Part shown: positions 15,243 to 20,165 of the stretch, one piece after another
Layout: each line of letters opens with the position of its first letter
Position numbering within the stretch: position 1 is the first letter of the stretch
Assembly (NCBI GenBank): GCA_041738505.1
Contig: JBGSPQ010000007.1
Coordinates: 1 to 20,165, forward strand
DNA: 20,165 bases
Source: JBGSPQ01 sp041738505
GTDB taxonomy: Bacteria; Patescibacteriota; Gracilibacteria; UBA1369
Direction: 5' to 3'
Made by a program: the position numbers and the translations under genes
The notes under the pieces: model-generated
Database searches by the model: none
The model's input: only the letters and a program-made list of their open reading frames with translations
Told to the model about the DNA's origin: nothing

Positions 15243-16151
15243 ATGGGGTTAGCCGAATGGGGTGCACGTAAAATAAAAAAAATAGGTAAAAAGGATGATG
15301 ATCATGAGAATGACAGAGAGGGACACCATGATGATCGGAAAAAACAGGATGTAGAGCCGGTGGCTAAACGTGGTGATCCTTACCGTGATGCGCCTTTGGT
15401 GTTTGAGGATTTGGTAAAGGGGGATTTGGAAAAAGTCATTAAAGCGTTATTACGAAAACATCCGGAATTGGAAGCGGACTTTAAAGGTCTGGTTCAAAAT
15501 GTTCGGAATGATATAAAGAGACAAACCCAACTGGCAATGGAGGAGAAACTTGCGGAAAAGGGACGTCTTTTGAAGGAAGAACAAAAGGTAAAACTGCATG
15601 AAACCGTTAAGTCACGCTTTGATGAGCACAATAAGGATAAAAAGTTCAAAAAAGCCAGAAAAGGTATTGAATGGGCAAAAGTATGGGCCAAACTGGAGGA
15701 AAATCCCGATAAAATGTGGTCACTGAATGAAATGGAGAGAACAGGCGGTGAGCCGGATGTTGTTGGGTTTGATGAAAAGACCGGTGAATATATTTTCATG
15801 GATTGTTCAAAGGAGAGTCCTGCAAAAAGAAGAAATATCTGTTTTAATCGTGTCGGGCAGGAAACAGCGGAAAAGAGAGGTGAAAAACCGGCCGGCAATG
15901 CTGTGGATATGGCGAGAGAAATGGGAGTACAAATATTAAGAGAAAAGGAGTATAGGGATTTGCAAGAATTGGGTAATTTTGACACACAAACATGGAGTTG
16001 GGTGGTGTCTGATGATATGAGTGAAGAAGAAATGGAAATTGCTGGCGCCGCTCTGTTCGGTAATTGGTTCTACGATGCGGTCCGCGTGACTGGGCACGAT
16101 GCTGTTTATCACTATGGCTACGGGGCGTTTCGCGGCTCGCTAAGGGTCTGA
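15243..16151 (+). CDS. DUF4256 family protein with charged N-terminal extension
   Basis: 302 aa. Residues 118-302 match the DUF4256 family closely: GIEWAKVWAKLEENPDKMWS (141-160), LNEMERTGGEPDVVGFD (161-177), GEYIFMDCSKESPAKRRNIC (181-200), GNAVDMAREMGV (219-229), EYRDLQELGNFDTQTWSW, and the C-terminal AFRGSLRV, after which translation stops on TGA. The family is widespread and of unknown function; Asp187-Cys188 and the Arg pair at 196-197 are candidate functional residues. The first ~115 residues are an added, very charged helical region (KKIGKKDDDHENDREGHHDD), with no signal peptide. The gene stands alone behind a TGGTAAAAT promoter. Directly downstream lies a tandem array whose A-type proteins are diverged versions of this same domain, so this gene may represent the less-changed relative. 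Confidence 0.92.
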   Translation: MGLAEWGARKIKKIGKKDDDHENDREGHHDDRKKQDVEPVAKRGDPYRDAPLVFEDLVKGDLEKVIKALLRKHPELEADFKGLVQNVRNDIKRQTQLAMEEKLAEKGRLLKEEQKVKLHETVKSRFDEHNKDKKFKKARKGIEWAKVWAKLEENPDKMWSLNEMERTGGEPDVVGFDEKTGEYIFMDCSKESPAKRRNICFNRVGQETAEKRGEKPAGNAVDMAREMGVQILREKEYRDLQELGNFDTQTWSWVVSDDMSEEEMEIAGAALFGNWFYDAVRVTGHDAVYHYGYGAFRGSLRV

Positions 16152-16180
16152 TTTTTGGACTTTGGATTTGCACCTCTAAT

Positions 16181-16196
16181 CCAGACCTAGTCTGAC
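16181..16196. repeat. Dyad element CAGACctaGTCTG, copy 1
   Basis: CAGAC/GTCTG arms around CTA, followed by ACA, 30 bases after the DUF4256 stop. Related elements sit at 16411-16426 (CGGACatgGTCTGACA) and 17293-17308 (CAGACCaGGTCTGACA), each followed by a similar A-rich sequence (ACAtAtTGCgAAAA here). It is probably a decayed copy of the array's promoter-block dyad, or an operator. Confidence 0.5.
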
Positions 16197-16227
16197 ATAT
16201 TGCGAAAATGTTGTTTACTCGTTTTTC

Positions 16228-16237
16228 TGCACGTGCA
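16228..16237. repeat. Palindrome TGCACGTGCA, shared with the ispE upstream site
   Basis: With the preceding C this gives the same 11 bases (CTGCACGTGCA) as the perfect 12-mer at 6133-6144. It is followed by a six-T run. It could be a regulator site or a short hairpin with T-tract ending the DUF4256 transcript; neither can be settled from sequence. Confidence 0.35.
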
Positions 16238-16303
16238 TTTTTTAGGGCGAATTAATAGCATATATGGGGCTCGCTGATTTGTAAAAATATTCAAAATCAT
16301 AAC

Positions 16304-16381
16304 GGCTTATTGATGAGCTCCAATCCCCTTGATTCTGTGCGCGCGCACAGAATTATGCCACTTTAAGTCAGTCAATAAGCC
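16304..16381. repeat. Nested inverted repeat with perfect 22-bp palindrome
   Basis: The 352-base gap 16152-16503 has no gene. Its centre holds an outer perfect 10-bp inverted repeat (GGCTTATTGA, 16304-16313; TCAATAAGCC, 16372-16381). This encloses a perfect 22-bp palindrome at 16332-16353 whose 14-base core TGTGCGCGCGCACA alternates strictly between pyrimidine and purine. An eight-T run lies a few bases after the outer repeat. It could act as a terminator insulating the array from the DUF4256 gene, as a cruciform or Z-DNA site, or as a small terminal-repeat element. No target duplication is clear. Confidence 0.8.
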
Positions 16382-16448
16382 ATTTCTATTTTTTTTGTAT
16401 ACGTTCCGGTCCGGACATGGTCTGACAAAATGCAAAAACATTGCCAAA

Positions 16449-16477
16449 TGGTCAAATTAGGCCAAAAATGATATAAT
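16449..16477 (+). promoter_or_regulatory. Promoter of array gene A1
   Basis: TGGTCA (-35 like, 16449-16454), a 17-base spacer containing TG, and a perfect TATAAT (16472-16477) preceded by TGA. Predicted start near 16484, so the start-codon dyad at 16488-16502 would fill nearly the whole leader. No Shine-Dalgarno. Confidence 0.75.
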
Positions 16478-16487
16478 TATCAGATAA

Positions 16488-16502
16488 ATTCACCCGGTGA
16501 AT
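16488..16502. promoter_or_regulatory. Dyad ATTCACCcGGTGAAT abutting the A1 start codon
   Basis: Two 7-base arms with one central base, ending one base before ATG 16504. An identical copy abuts the B2 start (19119-19133) and a degenerate one abuts the B1 start (17369-17384). The single-base centre favours a dimeric DNA-binding protein over an RNA hairpin. Its place across the transcript start and ribosome site suits repression. Inference. Confidence 0.6.
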
Positions 16503-16503
16503 C

Positions 16504-17277
16504 ATGAACGAAAACTGCCAAAAATGGCATGAACAAATTAAAACTCTGCGCGACAAACACGCGGAGTTCCTGCAAACGTACGCGGACGCGCTGAAATTCG
16601 CCGAACAAAACCCCAAGATTCGCGAAACTTCATTCACCAGTTGCCGCGAACTCTTCCACCAAATCAAGCCACTGGTCATGGCCCTGCGTGAAGACTTTCC
16701 GCGCCTCACCAAAGAGCAAAAAGCGGAACTGAAACTACTAAAAACCAACTTTGATGCACTGCCCAAACTGCACGAAGGAATAAAATGGGAGGAAGTTGAA
16801 AAATCACTCATAGCCTCTCCCGATGCCATAAATAAGCTTAAGGCTTTAGACGAAAAAGGCCATCAAATGAATGTATTTGGAGAAGAAAACGGTAAATTCA
16901 TTTTTGTTTCAGCATGGACCGATTATGAAAACGTATCGGACGAGCACAGAAATATCTGTTTTGACGCGGAAGGGCAAACACTGGCCAAAAGCCAGGGGGA
17001 AGCCCCGACAGGAAACGCGGTTGATATTATTGCCAAAATCATGGGTGTTAAAGAGGATGTTGCGCGCAATTTTTTGGCGGAAAGTAGATATCATGAACAA
17101 TTAATGGAAGTGGTGGAAAATAATTTAAATGGATGGGCATGGCTTAAAACAGATGTCATTACCAGAAAAGCCGGCTTTGCATTCGATAGCTACTTCAATG
17201 GGCTCAATCAGAACTTTGCGAGTAGTTCCAATGATGATGGTTCGTTCCGCGCCGCACTAAGGGTCAAAAAAGCTTAG
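16504..17277 (+). CDS. Array protein A1: shared helical N-module plus diverged DUF4256 domain
   Basis: 257 aa, soluble, no signal peptide. Residues 1-62 are the array module (MNENCQKWHEQI..., Cys5, Trp8, His9, Cys47), predicted as two helices. Residues 63-90 form a linker. Residues 91-254 follow DUF4256: GIKW (92-95), KFIFVSAW (131-138) for GEYIFMDC, HRNICFD (148-154), GNAVDIIAKIMGV (170-182), a W-A-W-L segment near 211, and SFRAALRV (247-254). The GGEPDVV motif and the Asp-Cys pair are lost, so whatever the family active site is, it is probably altered. Its nearest relative is A2 (18369-19097), nearly identical through residue ~125 and divergent after. It stands alone between two promoter blocks. 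Function unknown. Confidence 0.85.
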   Translation: MNENCQKWHEQIKTLRDKHAEFLQTYADALKFAEQNPKIRETSFTSCRELFHQIKPLVMALREDFPRLTKEQKAELKLLKTNFDALPKLHEGIKWEEVEKSLIASPDAINKLKALDEKGHQMNVFGEENGKFIFVSAWTDYENVSDEHRNICFDAEGQTLAKSQGEAPTGNAVDIIAKIMGVKEDVARNFLAESRYHEQLMEVVENNLNGWAWLKTDVITRKAGFAFDSYFNGLNQNFASSSNDDGSFRAALRVKKA

Positions 17278-17292
17278 GCTTTAAACCCCAAG

Positions 17293-17384
17293 CCAGACCA
17301 GGTCTGACAAAATGCAAAAACTTCGCCAAATGGCCAAATCAGGCCAAAAATGATATAATAATCAGATAATTCACCCGTTGAACT
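17293..17384 (+). repeat. Array promoter block, copy 2, with promoter of gene B1
   Basis: Second copy of the 16411-16503 block. It has a better-formed dyad CAGACC-A-GGTCTG (17294-17306), a TGGCC/GGCCA inverted repeat (17331-17335, 17342-17346), the extended -10 TGATATAAT (17351-17359), and a degenerate start-codon dyad (TTCAcccgtTGAA, from 17370) ending at the B1 ATG. It begins 15 bases after the A1 stop. Confidence 0.85.
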
Positions 17385-18362
17385 ATGAACGAAAACTGCC
17401 AAAAATGGCATGAACAAATCCAAGCCCTGCGCGATAAACTTGCGGAGTTCCGTAACACATACCAAGGCGCCCTTGAATACGCCGCCAACAACCACAAATC
17501 CCGCGACACCGCGTTTAAGGAATGCCGCAGACTGAAAGACGAAATCAAGCCACTGATCATCAAATTAAAAAATGATGTCACGCCGTCCACTAGGTATTTA
17601 GACCTTGTTAACCGCCTGACTTTTTCCCCCGACGCCACAGAAAACAAAAAATTACAGGAAAAAATGCTGGAAATGGTCAGCGAGGAAAATTACAGCGAAG
17701 CTGTCGCCACCGCCAAAGAGCTGGATCCGGAGGTAAAAGTCCCCACGCGCGAAAAAATCATCAGAAATTTACTGGCCCTCGGTCCGGAAAAACTTGAAAA
17801 AATCGGGACCATCATGGGCAAACCGGGATTGATAATCGTTCCGGACAAATCTATGACGGAGATAAAAGACTCATTAAATGCGAATCCCCATTATGTTAAT
17901 CAGGATGATACGTATTTTTCTACAAATTTTAAACGATCGGGCAGAACCGGAAAAGTCAGCGTTAGTATTGTGGAAATGGTTCAGAATCCCATGGTTGTTC
18001 CACATCAAATGCCCGGTAAACAGCGAAATGAGGAGCAGTCCCGCATTTGTGAAAAATATTTCCGCGATAACGGTATGCGCCATATAAGCGACCACCAGTA
18101 TGCGGTGGCAATGCAACTATCTCTCCGCGCTTATGAAAAGGCAAAAAATAAAGGTGAAGCTAAACCTGAAAAGTATATTCTTGATTTCTGCGAACATTGG
18201 ACGGGAAGTGTAACAATTATTAATCTTAATCAAGAAACGGATATTGGCAAATTTGCCCAGGGGCATTTCGGTTCTAAGAGCCGCACTATCAACTTCAATC
18301 GGAGTAATCCCGATGGAAATGACGATAATCTCCGCGGCCGCGGCGCGATGCAGATTATGTAA
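17385..18362 (+). CDS. Array protein B1: shared helical N-module plus B-type domain
   Basis: 325 aa, soluble. Residues 1-57 are the array module, but the most diverged copy (LRDKLAEFRNTYQGALEYA); Cys5, Trp8, His9 and Cys47 are kept. The B body follows: helices at 58-115 (LEMVSEENYSEAVATAKELDP), VPTREKIIRNLLALGPEKLEKI (119-140), MGKPGLIIVPDKS (144-156), and a strand KVSVSIVEMVQNP. A conserved GMRHISDHQYAVAMQLSLRAYEKA comes next (229-252), then strands and the C-terminal LRGRGAMQIM. I know of no characterised homologue. The SDHQYAVAMQ segment and the LRGRG ending sit where DUF4256 has its E-x-Q-Y-R-E-L-Q and FRGSLRV, so a very distant link is possible. Followed after 6 bases by A2, so they form a two-gene operon. 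Confidence 0.85.
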   Translation: MNENCQKWHEQIQALRDKLAEFRNTYQGALEYAANNHKSRDTAFKECRRLKDEIKPLIIKLKNDVTPSTRYLDLVNRLTFSPDATENKKLQEKMLEMVSEENYSEAVATAKELDPEVKVPTREKIIRNLLALGPEKLEKIGTIMGKPGLIIVPDKSMTEIKDSLNANPHYVNQDDTYFSTNFKRSGRTGKVSVSIVEMVQNPMVVPHQMPGKQRNEEQSRICEKYFRDNGMRHISDHQYAVAMQLSLRAYEKAKNKGEAKPEKYILDFCEHWTGSVTIINLNQETDIGKFAQGHFGSKSRTINFNRSNPDGNDDNLRGRGAMQIM

Positions 18363-18368
18363 AAAAAA

Positions 18369-19097
18369 ATGAACGAAAACTGCAATAAATGGCATGAACA
18401 AATCAAAACCCTGCGCGAAAAACACGCGGAGTTCCGGCAGACCTACGCGGAAGCGCTAAAATTCGCCGAACAAAATCCCAAGATCCGCGAAACTTCATTC
18501 GCCAGTTGCCGTGTGCTCTTCAACGAAATCAAACCGCTGGTCATGGCTCTGCGCGAAGACTTTCCCCGCATCACCAAAGAGCAAAAAGCGGAGCTTAAAC
18601 TGCTAAAAACCAACTTTGATGCCCTTCCAGACCTGCATGAAGGCATAAAATGGGAGGATGTGGAAAAATCACTCATAGCCTCTCCCGATGCCATAAACAA
18701 GCTTAGGGCGTTGGACGAAAAAGGCCATGAAATGAATGTTTTTGGTGAAAAAAATGGCGAGATTCAGTTCCGTTCCGCTCAGACGGATGTTACAAAAATT
18801 GCGGAAGAACACAGAACAATTATGTACGATAAAAAAGCCCAGACGGATCACCCGGAATTCAATGTGAATGGAAACGCGGTGGATATCGCGGCGTCCATGG
18901 GTGTTGAACTGGCTGATAAAGAGCTTTATGAACAATTACTAGTAAAAATTGGCTGGGTATGGCTGGAAACAGATGCCTCTAGTCGAAAAAAAGGTTGGTG
19001 TCGGTTTGGCATCTACAATCGTGTCGACGAGCGCGATGCGGACGGTCACACCGATCATGGTTCGTTCTGCGCCGCGCTAAGGGTCAAAAAAGCTTAG
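18369..19097 (+). CDS. Array protein A2: shared helical N-module plus diverged DUF4256 domain
   Basis: 242 aa. Through about residue 125 it is almost the same as A1 (KQKAEL-like linker, GIKWEDVEKSLIASPDAINKL, EKGHEMNVFGE). The rest has drifted: EIQFRSAQTD replaces KFIFVSAWTD, HRTIMYD replaces HRNICFD, GNAVDIAASMGVEL is retained, the middle is about 15 residues shorter, and the end is SFCAALRVKKA. The canonical DUF4256 Asp-Cys and Arg-Arg are absent. It starts 6 bases after the B1 stop, in a run of A residues, without its own promoter block or start-codon dyad, so it depends on the B1 transcript. The last ~45 coding bases and the first bases after the stop match A1 at the DNA level. Confidence 0.85.
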   Translation: MNENCNKWHEQIKTLREKHAEFRQTYAEALKFAEQNPKIRETSFASCRVLFNEIKPLVMALREDFPRITKEQKAELKLLKTNFDALPDLHEGIKWEDVEKSLIASPDAINKLRALDEKGHEMNVFGEKNGEIQFRSAQTDVTKIAEEHRTIMYDKKAQTDHPEFNVNGNAVDIAASMGVELADKELYEQLLVKIGWVWLETDASSRKKGWCRFGIYNRVDERDADGHTDHGSFCAALRVKKA

Positions 19098-19118
19098 GCT
19101 TTGATATTTATGGTTTTA

Positions 19119-19133
19119 ATTCACCCGGTGAAT
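19119..19133. promoter_or_regulatory. Dyad ATTCACCcGGTGAAT abutting the B2 start codon
   Basis: Identical to 16488-16502 and placed the same way, one base before ATG 19135. Here only 37 bases separate the previous stop from the start, and the rest of the promoter block is missing. The dyad is therefore the part kept by selection or carried with the N-module during copying. No convincing -10 is seen. Confidence 0.6.
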
Positions 19134-19134
19134 C

Positions 19135-20100
19135 ATGAACGAAAACTGCAAAAAATGGCATGAGCAAATTCAAACCCTACGCGACAAACACGCGGAGTTC
19201 CGGCAAGCATACGCTGACGCGCTAAAATTCGCCGCCCAAAACCCCAAAATCCGCGAAACCTCATTCACCAGTTGCCGTGTGCTCTTTAGCGAAATCAAAC
19301 CACTGATCATAGAACTCAAAAATGAATTCCGGCCGTCCGTTAAGTATGAACAAATTGTTAACCGCTTCACCCTTTCCCGCAAGGCCTATAGAAAAAGACT
19401 ACGGGAAAATCTGCTGGAAATGGTCAGCGAGGAAAACTACAACGAGGCTGTAGCCACCGCCAAAGAGCTGGATCCAAACATCACAGTCCCCACGCGCGAA
19501 AAAATCATCAGAAATTTAATAGCCATGGGCCCGGAAAAACTGGAAAAAATCGGAACCATCATGAGCAAACCGGGATTGATAATCGTTCCGGACAAAAGCA
19601 TTTTTCAAATTACGGAAGCCATGGATGATAATCGGCATTACGATAATCAGGCAGAAGTGGATTATAAAGATTATTGGCCGTGGTCGGGCAACCCCGGGAA
19701 AGTTAGTGTGAGTATTGTGGACATGGTTCAATATGCGGAAGTGGTCCCCGGTCAAAAACCCGGCGAACAGCGCAACGATGAGCAACATGGAACCTGCAAA
19801 AAGTATTTCCACGATAACGGGATGAGTCTTGTGATCGACAGCCAGTATGCGGTGGCGATGCAAAAATCACTGCGCGCCTATGAGCGGGCAAAAAAGAAAG
19901 GAGAACCGCACCCCGAAAATTGTATTATCGATTTCTATGGGGAAGAATCAAAAACCATTACCATGTTTGATTCAATGGACGTGGTTTCAATAGAATACGG
20001 TGATTTCAACGCAAAAAACCCCAGAATTGTCTTTAATACTATCGGCAACTCTGCTGTGAGCGACCGCCTTCGCGGCCGTGGCGTCATGCAGATTATGTAA
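19135..20100 (+). CDS. Array protein B2: A-like N-module on a B-type body
   Basis: 321 aa. Residues 1-57 (KHAEFRQAYADALKFAAQNP, RETSFTSCRVLF) match the A1 and A2 modules much better than B1. From about residue 57 (EIKPLIIELKNEFRPSVKYE) onward the protein follows B1: LEMVSEENYNEAVATAKELDP, VPTREKIIRNLIAMGPEKLEKI, MSKPGLIIVPDKS, VSVSIVDMVQ, DSQYAVAMQKSLRAYERA and LRGRGVMQIM. The centre (LNANPHY region versus AMDDNRHY) and the strand block near the C-terminus have drifted most. There is no signal peptide. It is followed after 6 bases by another array gene, repeating the B1-A2 arrangement. Function unknown. The mosaic structure points to recombination or gene conversion. Confidence 0.85.
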   Translation: MNENCKKWHEQIQTLRDKHAEFRQAYADALKFAAQNPKIRETSFTSCRVLFSEIKPLIIELKNEFRPSVKYEQIVNRFTLSRKAYRKRLRENLLEMVSEENYNEAVATAKELDPNITVPTREKIIRNLIAMGPEKLEKIGTIMSKPGLIIVPDKSIFQITEAMDDNRHYDNQAEVDYKDYWPWSGNPGKVSVSIVDMVQYAEVVPGQKPGEQRNDEQHGTCKKYFHDNGMSLVIDSQYAVAMQKSLRAYERAKKKGEPHPENCIIDFYGEESKTITMFDSMDVVSIEYGDFNAKNPRIVFNTIGNSAVSDRLRGRGVMQIM

Positions 20101-20106
20101 ATAAAA

Positions 20107-20165
20107 ATGAACAAAAACTGCCAAAAATGGCATGGGCAAATTCAAACCCTGCGCGAAAAACACGC
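20107..20165 (+). CDS. Array protein 5: shared N-module (3'-partial, runs off right edge)
   Basis: ATG 20107 opens a frame that continues to the window end and encodes MNKNCQKWHGQIQTLREKHA, the array module with Asn/Lys and Gly substitutions. It sits 6 bases after the B2 stop in an A-rich gap, exactly like A2 after B1, so an A-type body is the expectation. The window ends before the body begins. No start-codon dyad precedes it. Confidence 0.85.
   Translation, partial: MNKNCQKWHGQIQTLREKH

Larger units (their letters stand above)
16411..16503 (+). repeat. Array promoter block, copy 1
   Basis: About 92 bases that recur with few changes at 17293-17384. In order: dyad ending GGTCTGACA, AAATGCAAAAAC, GCCAAATGG, AGGCCAAAAATGATATAAT, ATCAGATAA, and the start-codon dyad. 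The duplicate lies ahead of a B-type gene while this copy lies ahead of an A-type gene, so control sequence and N-terminal module were copied together, independently of the gene body. Confidence 0.85.
16504..20165 (+). repeat. Tandem array of modular paralogues (order A-B-A-B-?)
   Basis: At least five consecutive same-strand genes share their first 55-60 codons and alternate between two unrelated-looking bodies. Gaps after B genes are 6 bases; gaps after A genes carry the start-codon dyad, with a full promoter block after A1. The likely duplicated unit is therefore dyad-B-A. The array continues beyond the right edge. Confidence 0.85.

Noticed and set aside
16149..16151. TGA read as glycine (Gracilibacteria/SR1 code)
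   Set aside because: DUF4256 proteins end at FRGSLRV, exactly at this TGA, and the 253-aa orphan also ends on TGA just before folE. No in-frame TGA interrupts a conserved gene.
16264..16284. Mini-ORF MGLADL in the array gap, like the MGLAEW start of the DUF4256 gene
   Set aside because: Only six codons; no further similarity downstream. It could be a relic start but chance is adequate.
16515..16530. Hairpin TGCCA-AAAA-TGGCA inside the array start codons
   Set aside because: Kept in three of five copies only (lost at 18369 and 19135), and it falls in a conserved protein stretch (CQKWH), so codon constraint explains it.
16181..17384. CRISPR array
   Set aside because: Repeats are few, of unequal spacing and tied to promoters; there are no regular spacers and no cas genes.

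Overview
The window looks like chromosome from an uncultivated, small-genome bacterium of the Patescibacteria/CPR type. Peregrinibacteria-like lineages, which keep pyrimidine and isoprenoid synthesis, are a reasonable guess. This is inference: no rRNA or other phylogenetic marker is present. Supporting signs are the near absence of Shine-Dalgarno sites, promoters built on extended -10 boxes (TGGTAAAAT, TGATATAAT), many orphan proteins beside a few core enzymes, and a local gene-family expansion. TGA is a genuine stop, because a conserved family C-terminus ends exactly on one at 16149-16151. The code is therefore the standard bacterial one and not the TGA=Gly code of Gracilibacteria.

Layout. 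(1) 2-5156 (+): the end of a coiled-coil protein that enters from the left edge. It overlaps by 8 bp a 1282-aa protein fusing an SNF2-type helicase ATPase to a class I SAM methyltransferase. (2) 5185-5994 (-): an orphan with a C-x-D-x-R motif, divergent from ispE. (3) 6157-7500 (+): ispE (MEP isoprenoid pathway), then a small secreted protein and a strong intrinsic terminator. (4) 7603-8649 (+): an orphan gene with a single in-frame amber codon after 27 codons. (5) 8684-15111 (-): recR, two related small orphans, folE behind a Pro/Ser-rich orphan, and a full-length carB of the Bacteroidetes/eukaryotic CAD subtype.

(6) 15243-20165 (+): the most unusual region. A canonical DUF4256 protein is followed by 352 bp of repeats, dyads and a nested palindrome, and then by a tandem array of at least five related genes that runs off the right edge. 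All array proteins begin with nearly the same 55-60 residue helical module (MNENCxKWHEQI, with conserved Cys5 and Cys47). They then alternate between two bodies. The A type (257 and 242 aa) is a diverged DUF4256 domain. The B type (325 and 321 aa) is an uncharacterised domain ending LRGRGxMQIM. The order is A-B-A-B-(?), with B genes followed after 6 nt by the next gene. A roughly 92-bp promoter block with two dyads is duplicated, and one dyad sits directly against the start codon in three genes. B2 carries an A-like N-terminus on a B body, a sign of recombination between units.

The core enzymes are routine. The candidates for something new are the modular DUF4256-derived array with its shared control dyads, and the helicase-methyltransferase operon on the left. 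No function can be assigned to either from sequence alone.
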